23,091 nt of DNA, taken from NCBI GenBank assembly GCA_039816825.1, contig JBCBXA010000041.1, positions 1 to 23,091 of the forward strand. Reading direction: 5' to 3'. This DNA comes from JBCBXA01 sp039816825. Its GTDB lineage: Bacteria > Pseudomonadota > Alphaproteobacteria > Rhizobiales > Rhizobiaceae. Below are positions 1 to 6,550 of the stretch, in pieces. How positions within the stretch are numbered: position 1 is the stretch's first letter; each line of letters begins with the position of its first letter. A program made the translations under genes and the position numbers. The notes beneath the pieces are model-generated. The model was not told the DNA's origin, made no database searches, and saw only the letters and a program-made list of their open reading frames with translations.

Positions 1-804
1 ATCGTTCTTGGCAAAGGAGCCGAACATTTCGATGGCGTTGACGACTTTTGGATCGTCGAACTTCAGCTCATTGGCAACCCATGCGTCGTAGTCTGCAGGG
101 GACTGCGTGCGGAGCATAATGTCTTCCACCCAGTCGGTTGCGGGCCAGCCAGTGGCTGCACCGGAGCCCAGACCAATGCACCATGGCGTGCCGCCATCCG
201 CAACGATCTGATCGGACAGAGCGATGAGCTCTTCCATGGTTTCTGGAATCTCGTAGCCGCCATCTTCGAACGCATCTGGGGAGTACCAGACGAGAGACTT
301 CACGTTGACGTTGTAGAAGAGGCCGTAGAACTCGTCGTTGCCATCGGCGTCTGCATAGGTGCCCAGGTCAACCCAGGACTGGCCAGCAGCGTAATCGTCC
401 AGGACCTTCTGCTTGGCTGCATCGCCAAGGGGTACGAGACCACCCTTGGCAGCAACGTTGGCCGCAAGTCCAGGCTGCGGGAAGACTGCGAGGTTTGGCG
501 GGGAGCCAGCTTCAACGTCAATGTTGATCTGCTGCTCGAAGCTGTCGGAGCCGGTGTACTCAACGTCGGCGCCGGTGGCATCTTCGAAGATTTTCACGAC
601 GCGCTCGAAATTGTCTTTCTCGTTGCCTGTCCATGGGCCGAAGATCGTGATCGTCTCACCGGACAGATCCATCGACTGAACATCAGCAAGAGAATCCCAG
701 TTGAATGGGCCTTCGCCGATTGTGATGTTTGTGAGTCCAGCGTCAAAAGCGCCGGTGACGGACAGTGCCAGAGCAGCGGCGCTGCTCAGAAGAACGTTTT
801 TCAA
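1..804 (-). CDS. aglE: AglE-type alpha-glucoside ABC transporter substrate-binding protein (3' end outside the window)
   Basis: Periplasmic sugar-binding component of a carbohydrate ABC importer (SBP_bac_1 family). The first 268 codons are open with no stop; the C-terminal part lies beyond base 1. The start is TTG at 804-802 with a GGGAGG ribosome site six bases upstream; I find no better ATG. A short basic N-terminus (LKNVLL) is followed by a hydrophobic Ala/Leu/Val stretch, consistent with a signal peptide. The motifs TIFGPWTGNE, TGADVEYTGSDSFEQQI and NLAVFPQPGLAANVA match what I know of AglE from Sinorhizobium and relatives. Substrates are probably alpha-glucosides such as sucrose, trehalose or maltose, by family analogy only. 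The downstream aglFGAK genes would lie outside the window. The gene appears unrelated to the betaine genes, and a LacI-type operator sits upstream at 1001-1012. Confidence 0.88.
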   Translation of the reverse strand, partial: MKNVLLSSAAALALSVTGAFDAGLTNITIGEGPFNWDSLADVQSMDLSGETITIFGPWTGNEKDNFERVVKIFEDATGADVEYTGSDSFEQQINIDVEAGSPPNLAVFPQPGLAANVAAKGGLVPLGDAAKQKVLDDYAAGQSWVDLGTYADADGNDEFYGLFYNVNVKSLVWYSPDAFEDGGYEIPETMEELIALSDQIVADGGTPWCIGLGSGAATGWPATDWVEDIMLRTQSPADYDAWVANELKFDDPKVVNAIEMFGSFAKND

Positions 805-1000
805 TATGGCCTCCCATAGCCGTTCAGGTGCGAATTGCTTCGCGGTGGAAACTCGCAGCATTAGCCGTCGGCCACGCTCTTGATGTGAGCCCGCGTCGGC
901 GGCGCATGAAACTCTGCCGCAGCGATTGCTGTGATAGAGCCTGCTCGCAATGGGTACGGGAAAATTGGCAGCCGCGAGCAACCACCGTCAGCACCCCTCC

Positions 1001-1012
1001 CAAAGCGCTTTG
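1001..1012. promoter_or_regulatory. LacI-type operator palindrome upstream of aglE
   Basis: CAAAGCGCTTTG is a perfect 12-base palindrome with the central CG typical of LacI-family operators. It lies about 200 bases upstream of the aglE start. On the minus strand a possible -35 element TTTACA (1044-1039) precedes it, so the palindrome would sit at or just after the -10 region, a repressor position. Sugar-binding proteins of this type are commonly controlled by the LacI regulator AglR. No such regulator gene is visible in the window. Confidence 0.5.
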
Positions 1013-1017
1013 AGAAA

Positions 1018-1081
1018 GCTAGTCTAGCTCCAGTCCCTTTGTAAACCGCCATGCGAGGTTTTCTCACCGCGATTGGTTTAC
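1018..1081. promoter_or_regulatory. Palindrome and long-spaced inverted repeat in the aglE/flavoprotein divergent region
   Basis: GCTAGTCTAGC (1018-1028) is an 11-base palindrome around a single T and contains two CTAG tetramers, which are rare in proteobacteria. Just beyond it, GTAAACC (1041-1047) and GGTTTAC (1075-1081) form a perfect 7-base inverted repeat with 27 bases between the arms. Both lie in the 805-1235 divergent intergenic region. That region has no convincing gene; its long frames are shadows. No regulator can be assigned. Confidence 0.3.
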
Positions 1082-1107
1082 GGCCAAGGATCAGCCGAGA
1101 TCTCGGC

Positions 1108-1137
1108 GTCGCAAAACGATGTGCCGTGTCGCAATCA
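1108..1137 (+). promoter_or_regulatory. Tandem GTCGCAA sites upstream of the dimethylglycine dehydrogenase-like gene
   Basis: GTCGCAA occurs at 1108-1114 and 1128-1134 as a direct repeat with a 20-base period, about 100 bases before the flavoprotein start. The second copy extends to TGTCGCAATCA, identical over 11 bases to a site upstream of the AraC-type regulator at 5002-5012. Tandem half-sites about two helical turns apart are typical of GlxA/ArgR-type AraC activators. From memory, Pseudomonas aeruginosa ArgR recognises TGTCGC-N8-AA-N5. Assigning these sites to the regulator at 3858-4973 is inference. Confidence 0.45.
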
Positions 1138-1235
1138 ATCTTGGCCCATGCCGAGGTGGGGGATAGATTTTCGGCATTCGCCCAGTTTGGGCAGGCGGCC
1201 CGCCACGCTGGCGGCATTTGCGATCGGAACGAGTG

Positions 1236-3746
1236 ATGAAGACTACGGCGCGTGTGGTGGTGATTGGTGGTGGTGCTGTTGGGGTGTCGGCCCTTTACCA
1301 CTTGGCTAAGAAGGGCTGGGGCGACGAATGCGTGCTGATCGAACGCAAAGAACTGACATCCGGATCGACCTGGCATGCTGCAGGTCTCCTGCCACTGTTC
1401 AACATGAGCTATTCGGTGGGCAAGATTCACCAATACTCGGTGGATCAGTATGGCGAACTGGAAGCCGAGACAGGGCAGAATGTCGGCCTCAAACGGGTCT
1501 CGAACATCCGCCTGGCGCGAACCCAGGACCGGATGGACGAGTATAATTACTATGCTGGCGTGGCGCAGACCATTGGCGTTGAGTGCAACTTCCTGACCCC
1601 CGATGAGGTGAAAGCCATCTGGCCGCTCTGCGAAACGGACGATCTGATCGGGGCCATCCAGCATCCGTGGGATGGCTATGTTCAACCTGCGGATCTGACG
1701 CAAGCCTATGCTATTGGTGCGCGGTCCATGGGTGCCACCATCTATCGGAACACTTCAGTGAGAGCTTTTGAGCGCACTGCCAGCGGCGAATGGCTGGTCA
1801 AGACCGATAAGGGCGATATCATCTGCGAACACATCGTCTCTGCAACGGGCAATTTTGTGCGCCAGACTGGCAAGATGCTGGGCATCGAAATGCCGGTCAT
1901 TCCGGTGGAACACCAGTATATCGTCACCGAGCCGCACCCCGCCATTCAGGAGCGCCAGGCCAAGGGCGAACCGGAAATGGGAGTTCTCCGTGAAAGCGAC
2001 TCCAGCTGGTACATGCGCGAAGAGAACGGCGGCCTTCTCCTCGGTCCTTACGAAGTCGGCGCGCCGTGCTGCTACGTCGACAGCCCCTCTGACGACAGTG
2101 AGTACGAGCTGTTCCAAGAAGACCTTGAGCGGCTGATGCCCTATATCGAAACGGCCATCGCCCGCGTGCCGGCCTTCGGCGAGGTTGGCATCAAGAAGGT
2201 CTATAATGGCGCCATTTGTTACACGCCTGATGGCTCACCAATTGTTGGGCCTGCGTGGGACATTCCGAATGTCTGGCTCAGCGAAGGCCATTCCTTTGGC
2301 ATCACCGCAGCCGGTGGCGCTGGCTGGCAGCTTGCGGAATGGATCGTTGAGGGTGAGCCCAGCATCGATATGATGGGCGTAGACCCGCGGCGCTTCGGCA
2401 AGAACCTGCCGGAGGGCTACCTGCGGGCCAAGACTGAAGAGGCCTATGCCAACGTCTTCACGCCGCATTTCCCTGATGAGGAGCGCATTGCCGCACGGCC
2501 GCTGAAGACTTCCCCGATCTATGACCGACTGAAATCCCATGGTGCCGTGTTTGGTGTGGCCAATCAGTGGGAGCGTGCCAACTGGTTTGCGCCGGATGGC
2601 TACGAAGTCCCCGCCGATGTCCTGAACAAGCAGGAAACGCTCACCAACGAGAACCATGCGCCTGAGACGGCAGATGGCCGTATTGTCGAGAAGTGGTCGT
2701 TCCGCCGTTCCAACTATTTCGATTTTGTTGGACAGGAAGTGAAGAATGTCACGGAGAACGCCGGTCTTCTGGATATGACCGCTTTTGCCAAAATGGAGGT
2801 CACCGGGCCGGGTGCCCGCGACTGGTTGAACTCGATTTTTGCAAACTCCGTGCCCAAGACGCGCGGCCGCATTGCGCTGTGTCATCTGTTGACCCCGCTC
2901 GGCGGTGTGCGCTCAGAGTTCACGGTCTACGAATGGGCGCCGGATCGGTTCTACCTCGTTTCGGCGGGCGCATTTGAACTCCACGATCACGATACGTTGC
3001 GCCGCCATCTGCCGAACGACGGTTCGGTGGAATTGACGCCTATCACCGGCAAATATGGTGTTCTCGTTCTCGCCGGGCCGAGAAGCCGCGATATTCTGTC
3101 CAAGTGCACGCATGCTGACCTGTCGAACGATGCGTTCAAATGGCTCTCAGCCAAAGAAATCGATGTTGGCCTGTGCCGCGCCCATGCGCTGCGGGTGAAC
3201 TTCGTTGGCGAATTGGGTTGGGAACTGCATCATCCAATGGAGATGCAGACGCAGATCTTCGACACACTTATGGAAGCCGGAGCAGAGCATGGCCTGAAGC
3301 CGTTCGGCATCCGCGCCATGGACGCGATGCGGCTGGAGAAATCCTACCGCCTGATCCCTCGGGAAATGAGTATCGAGTATTCGGCCTATGAGTCCGCCCT
3401 CGACCGCTTCATCAAGATGGATAAGGGTTTTGTGGGCCGCGACGGCTTGGCCGAGTGGGAAGAGCGAGGCCGCGACTGGTCCTTCGTCACGCTTGAAGTG
3501 CATGGCGTCACCGACGCGGATGCCCGTGGGTCGGAAGTCATCGTGAAGGATGGCGAGATGATCGGGCGTGCCACGTCTGGCGGCTACGGGTTCCGCGTTG
3601 GCAAGTCGCTGGCGCTGGCCATGGTCAAGCCCGAGTTCGCGGCGGAAGGCACCGAGATGGACCTCGTCATCCTAGGTGAGAAGCACAAGGCCACGGTGAT
3701 CGGCGAAAGCCCGTTCGATCCATCGAATGAGAGGCTCCGCGCCTAG
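1236..3746 (+). CDS. Dimethylglycine/sarcosine dehydrogenase-like FAD protein with GcvT domains
   Basis: Predicted to oxidise an N-methyl group, probably of dimethylglycine, and pass the carbon to tetrahydrofolate as methylene-THF. The protein is 836 residues from ATG 1236. A TTG 18 bases upstream is in frame, but 1236 places the Rossmann motif GGGAVG at residues 11-16, the normal place. SGSTWHAAG at 42-50 contains the His (H47) that carries covalent FAD in dimethylglycine dehydrogenases. Domain order: FAD-binding DAO to about 360, FAO_M linker, GcvT from about 425 and a GcvT C-terminal barrel to the end. Length fits bacterial DMGDH-like enzymes of about 800-850 residues. Sarcosine or another N-methyl amine cannot be excluded as substrate. 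A tandem GTCGCAA motif lies upstream, and the gene is convergent with the AraC-type regulator. Confidence 0.9.
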   Translation: MKTTARVVVIGGGAVGVSALYHLAKKGWGDECVLIERKELTSGSTWHAAGLLPLFNMSYSVGKIHQYSVDQYGELEAETGQNVGLKRVSNIRLARTQDRMDEYNYYAGVAQTIGVECNFLTPDEVKAIWPLCETDDLIGAIQHPWDGYVQPADLTQAYAIGARSMGATIYRNTSVRAFERTASGEWLVKTDKGDIICEHIVSATGNFVRQTGKMLGIEMPVIPVEHQYIVTEPHPAIQERQAKGEPEMGVLRESDSSWYMREENGGLLLGPYEVGAPCCYVDSPSDDSEYELFQEDLERLMPYIETAIARVPAFGEVGIKKVYNGAICYTPDGSPIVGPAWDIPNVWLSEGHSFGITAAGGAGWQLAEWIVEGEPSIDMMGVDPRRFGKNLPEGYLRAKTEEAYANVFTPHFPDEERIAARPLKTSPIYDRLKSHGAVFGVANQWERANWFAPDGYEVPADVLNKQETLTNENHAPETADGRIVEKWSFRRSNYFDFVGQEVKNVTENAGLLDMTAFAKMEVTGPGARDWLNSIFANSVPKTRGRIALCHLLTPLGGVRSEFTVYEWAPDRFYLVSAGAFELHDHDTLRRHLPNDGSVELTPITGKYGVLVLAGPRSRDILSKCTHADLSNDAFKWLSAKEIDVGLCRAHALRVNFVGELGWELHHPMEMQTQIFDTLMEAGAEHGLKPFGIRAMDAMRLEKSYRLIPREMSIEYSAYESALDRFIKMDKGFVGRDGLAEWEERGRDWSFVTLEVHGVTDADARGSEVIVKDGEMIGRATSGGYGFRVGKSLALAMVKPEFAAEGTEMDLVILGEKHKATVIGESPFDPSNERLRA

Positions 3747-3771
3747 TGAGCCGTGCCGGACAAGGCAGTTG

Positions 3772-3809
3772 CCGCCACTGCACCACGATACGTGTCGTGG
3801 CACTGGCGG
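3772..3809. terminator. Hairpin between convergent flavoprotein and regulator genes
   Basis: CCGCCA (3772-3777) pairs with TGGCGG (3804-3809), and CCACGA (3783-3788) pairs with TCGTGG (3795-3800) around the loop TACGTG, with a small internal mismatch between the two stems. It sits 26 bases after the flavoprotein stop and about 50 bases from the stop of the opposing regulator, so it could serve both strands. There is no T-run, so a Rho-independent terminator is not certain. Confidence 0.4.
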
Positions 3810-3857
3810 TCTGTCTGGCCTTGGGCGGCATGGTTCTTCTGATCGGCTAGCAGCCTG

Positions 3858-4973
3858 TCAGATCGCGGGCTCCAGAACGTCTCGGCTGTTGCGCTCAACT
3901 TGTGGGCTCTTGCCGTATAGCTCTCGATAGCACTTCGAAAAGTGTGAAGCCGAGACGAAACCGCAAGCGATGGCGATATCGACCACCGGCAAGCTCGATT
4001 GCAAAAGCAGATGGCGGGCGCGCTCGAGCCTGAGTTCGAGATAGTACCGCGCCGGCGACCGTCCCATCTCGCGGCGGAACAGGCGTTCCACCTGTCGGCG
4101 CGACAGGCCGATCTGGTTTGCGATTTCCAGAAGCGAGAAGGGTTCGGCCAGATGGCTTTCCATGATCTCGATAACCTGAAGGATACGCGGGTTCTGGACA
4201 CCCAAGCGCGCGCGCAGTGGCAGGCGCTGCCGGTCGCGACTGTTGCGTACGCGGTCTGTCAGGGCTTGCTCGCAGACCGCATTCACAAATTTCTCGCTCT
4301 GGTCCTCGCCAATGATGTTCATCATCATGTCTAGGGGAGCGGTACCGCCAGCGCATGTGTACACGTTGCGATCAATTTCAAAGAGGTCGGCATAGACCTC
4401 AGCTTTCGGGAAGCGCTCTGAAAAACCGGCCAGATTTTCCCAATGAATGGCGCACCGTTTGCCGTCCAAGAGGCCTGCGGCGGCCAGGATGTAGCTGGCG
4501 GTGCAAAGGCCGCCGACTTTCACGCCCGAGCGTGAAGCGTCCCGCAAGAACGCCAGCAGAGATCGGTCAGTCGCGTAGTGCGAAACATTGACCCCAGAGC
4601 AAACGAAAACGAATTCCGGTCGATCAAAGCTCTTGGAGAGCTTTCGGAGATCCTCGAGGCTGCCGTCGGCATCGACGGAGATGCCGCCGGAGGAGGCAAC
4701 GGGTCCACCGTGGTGGGAGTAGACCTTATAGTCGTAGATGCGTTTGCCGAGCAGGCGGTTGGCGATTCGCAGCGGATCAAGGCCCGTGGCAAACGAGATG
4801 AGCGAGAAGTCCTCGATCAGCAGAAACGCCACGCGACGCGGGCTGTCTATCTGAACCTGCTCGCGCAGTTCCCGAACGGTTTTGCTGAAGTCTGCACCCG
4901 GACGCGGATAGGCGGCATAACCTTCCGAACTGGTGCGGGCTCTCGGCTGTTCAATGAGGTCAAATTGGTCCAC
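3858..4973 (-). CDS. GlxA/GbdR-type AraC-family transcriptional regulator
   Basis: A 371-residue regulator with an N-terminal DJ-1/PfpI-like (amidotransferase-fold) sensor domain, about 47-215, and a C-terminal AraC double helix-turn-helix, about 265-365. VAFLLIEDFSLISFATGLDPLRIANRL and the CTASYILAAAGLLDG segment are typical of GbdR/CdhR/ArgR-type proteins. The C-terminal FSLLEIANQIGLSRRQVERLFR and GFVSASHFSKCYRELYG are the two recognition-helix regions. I chose GTG 4973 because GGGAGG precedes it by seven bases; a longer frame to 5009 lacks such a site. In Pseudomonas, GbdR activates betaine and dimethylglycine catabolism, so a similar role here is a reasonable inference. TGTCGCAATCACGACA lies 29-44 bases upstream of the start, suggesting autoregulation. 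Confidence 0.88.
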   Translation of the reverse strand: MDQFDLIEQPRARTSSEGYAAYPRPGADFSKTVRELREQVQIDSPRRVAFLLIEDFSLISFATGLDPLRIANRLLGKRIYDYKVYSHHGGPVASSGGISVDADGSLEDLRKLSKSFDRPEFVFVCSGVNVSHYATDRSLLAFLRDASRSGVKVGGLCTASYILAAAGLLDGKRCAIHWENLAGFSERFPKAEVYADLFEIDRNVYTCAGGTAPLDMMMNIIGEDQSEKFVNAVCEQALTDRVRNSRDRQRLPLRARLGVQNPRILQVIEIMESHLAEPFSLLEIANQIGLSRRQVERLFRREMGRSPARYYLELRLERARHLLLQSSLPVVDIAIACGFVSASHFSKCYRELYGKSPQVERNSRDVLEPAI

Positions 4974-5001
4974 GACAGGCCCTCCCAAGCGGCGCAACCA
5001 A

Positions 5002-5017
5002 TGTCGCAATCACGACA
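5002..5017. promoter_or_regulatory. Putative autoregulatory site of the GlxA/GbdR-type regulator
   Basis: TGTCGCAATCACGACA contains the inverted pentamers TGTCG and CGACA, six bases apart, and shares TGTCGCAATCA with the site before the flavoprotein gene. It lies only 29 bases upstream of the regulator start, so binding here would more likely repress than activate. Inference from sequence similarity only. Confidence 0.4.
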
Positions 5018-5122
5018 ATTGTGGCACTTAGGCACGAAAAACGTTTGAGAGAAAGCGAAAATTTCGGAGCGGCATTCGTGTCTGCCGCACCGGTTAATGA
5101 GACCACCAGTTCATAGGCTAAT

Positions 5123-5138
5123 CAATCAGCTCTGATTG
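5123..5138. terminator. Palindrome over the 3' end of the DUF1127-like gene
   Basis: CAATCAG and CTGATTG are perfect complements separated by CT. The palindrome overlaps the stop codon of the small gene on the minus strand and is followed on that strand by AT-rich sequence. It could be a weak terminator, but the stem is AT-rich and there is no clear T-run. Confidence 0.25.
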
Positions 5139-5425
5139 AAGAATATGCGCGGCGCCAGCGTTGCTACATAGGCTGGCCCGCTCTGAGCGTTCGGACTTGT
5201 GTAGCAATGTGAGCGCCACCCAATATCCTTTTGCACTGAGTTTGGAAGCGACCTCACAATCCGGGCCGTCCGGCGGCATGCTTGGCCGTGTTCGAACGCC
5301 AGCGTCCACTTGTAAAACCAACCTGCAAACTGGCTCAGAATGCCCGTCGGTTGAGGTGTGCGCGGCTGGGGTTGCGGCGCCAAGCTGGCTTTGAATGCGG
5401 GGTGATGGATGATCGGTGCGGTCAT
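5126..5425 (-). CDS. DUF1127-like small protein
   Basis: A 99-residue protein starting at ATG 5425, preceded by GAAGGAAACC. A longer frame to 5512 has no ribosome site. The central segment RRTARIVRSLPNSVQKDIGW resembles the DUF1127 core, which normally reads like 'R..REL..L.D..L.DIG'. The match is partial. DUF1127 proteins are small and basic, and some have been linked to phosphate, carbon or RNA turnover in alphaproteobacteria; no function is established for this one. Unlike the usual short form, about 30 residues follow the DIG motif, and that stretch is encoded over a nested inverted repeat (5161-5207). The gene is divergent from a LysR regulator that could control it. I am moderately sure the gene is real and less sure of the family. 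Confidence 0.55.
   Translation of the reverse strand: MTAPIIHHPAFKASLAPQPQPRTPQPTGILSQFAGWFYKWTLAFEHGQACRRTARIVRSLPNSVQKDIGWRSHCYTSPNAQSGPAYVATLAPRIFFNQS
5161..5207. repeat. Nested inverted repeat in the 3' end of the DUF1127-like gene
   Basis: TTGCTACATA (5161-5170) and TGTGTAGCAA (5198-5207) are complementary at 9 of 10 positions, and a perfect CGCTC-T-GAGCG hairpin (5179-5189) lies between them. Nested arms within a coding end are unusual. It could be a small mobile palindromic element that extended the reading frame, or an mRNA 3' structure. Confidence 0.35.
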
Positions 5426-5519
5426 GGTTTCTTCCTTCGGTCTGAGTGCGCTCCATGGTCTGCGGCAGTGGTGCCGTGGGTTGACGATGCGGGAGAAATG
5501 GCATTCAATCAAACGCGAA

Positions 5520-5536
5520 GATATGATCGTTCTATC
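5520..5536. promoter_or_regulatory. LysR box (T-N11-A) before the LysR gene
   Basis: GATA (5520-5523) and TATC (5533-5536) are inverted arms giving the T-N11-A pattern (T5522, A5534) of LysR-family binding sites. It lies in the divergent region between the LysR gene and the DUF1127-like gene, the expected place for autoregulation and control of the divergent target. Confidence 0.4.
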
Positions 5537-5562
5537 AGAAAAACTGAAAGATGGAGCATGAT

Positions 5563-6525
5563 GTGCCTAAGTTAACCAAAGACGCTCTTCCTGCCGCTCC
5601 AGCGCCACGAGCGCCGAATCCGGCGTCGGAGGTTTTGGAGCTCGATGTTCTGCGGAGCTTCATCGCGATTGTGGAAACGGGCAACTTCTCTCGCGCAGCT
5701 GAGATCGTGCATCGAACGCCGTCCGCCATTTCCATGCAGATGAAGAAGCTTGAGGATCAGCTTGGTGCGAGATTGCTGGCCCGGGACTCCCGCTCCGTGG
5801 CGCTGACCCATGCTGGCGAGAAACTGCTGCCCTACGCGCGTCGTATGCTGGAGTTGAACCGGGAAGCCCTGTCCCGCTTCATGGAAGACAATCTGGCTGG
5901 CCAGGTGAGGGTGGGTGCACCGGACAATCTGGGTGATGATGTCCTGCCGGACGTGCTCCGGCGCCTGCGGGAAAGCCATCCCGGCGTGAAGGTAGACGTC
6001 TCGATCGATTTTTCCCTCAATCTGCTGCGTGACATCCAGCTTCAAAAGTATGATCTGATTCTCTTCACCTGCGATCCTGATATGTCGCGGATGCCAATTA
6101 CCGGCGAGACGATCTTTACCGAGCCGCTGGTCTGGGCAGGACTGCAGGGTGGCACTGCAGTGACCCGCAAGCCGCTGCCCGTCGCCATGCTGGAAGAAAC
6201 CTGTGCTTATTCCCGCATGGCCCGCAACGCGCTTGTCGAAGCGGGTATCGAGTACACCGTCGCCTATCAGACCCAATATGTTGGAGCGCAGAAAGCGGCC
6301 ATTCGGGCTGACATGACTGTTTCAGCCGTCGGGTTAAGCCAGGTGGGGTCGGACATGACCATACTGACCCAAGAGGACGGCATGCCCGAGATTGGAGAAT
6401 GCTCCATGGGCATGGTTGTGGCTGAAAACGCCAACGCCACCGTGCAGGCGGTGGCTGACTATTTCAGAACCGCTTTCGGCCAGTTGGAACGCTCCGGAAA
6501 TGTGAGCTTGGCCCGCGTTGCCTAG
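5563..6525 (+). CDS. LysR-family transcriptional regulator
   Basis: A 320-residue regulator counted from GTG 5563, which has GGAG six bases upstream. ATG 5551 is in frame four codons earlier but has only a weak AAAG upstream; either start is possible. The N-terminal winged helix-turn-helix is clear: LDVLRSFIAIVETGNFSRAA and RTPSAISMQMKKLEDQLG, then LLARDSRSVALTHAGEKLL. The remainder is a periplasmic-binding-protein-like effector domain. The N-terminus carries an extra Ala/Pro-rich stretch of about 20 residues before the helix-turn-helix. The effector is unknown. It is divergent from the DUF1127-like gene and ends 25 bases from the convergent corrinoid activator gene, so its role in the methyl pathway is uncertain. 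Confidence 0.9.
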   Translation: MPKLTKDALPAAPAPRAPNPASEVLELDVLRSFIAIVETGNFSRAAEIVHRTPSAISMQMKKLEDQLGARLLARDSRSVALTHAGEKLLPYARRMLELNREALSRFMEDNLAGQVRVGAPDNLGDDVLPDVLRRLRESHPGVKVDVSIDFSLNLLRDIQLQKYDLILFTCDPDMSRMPITGETIFTEPLVWAGLQGGTAVTRKPLPVAMLEETCAYSRMARNALVEAGIEYTVAYQTQYVGAQKAAIRADMTVSAVGLSQVGSDMTILTQEDGMPEIGECSMGMVVAENANATVQAVADYFRTAFGQLERSGNVSLARVA

Positions 6526-6550
6526 TCGTTCGGTCGTCTAGCCAGCCACC

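Noticed and set aside
861..1703. Long minus-strand frame of 280 codons across the intergenic region and the flavoprotein gene
   Set aside because: It is antisense to the start of a clear dimethylglycine dehydrogenase-like gene, its product shows no family motif and it is rich in Arg, His and Pro as expected of a shadow frame.
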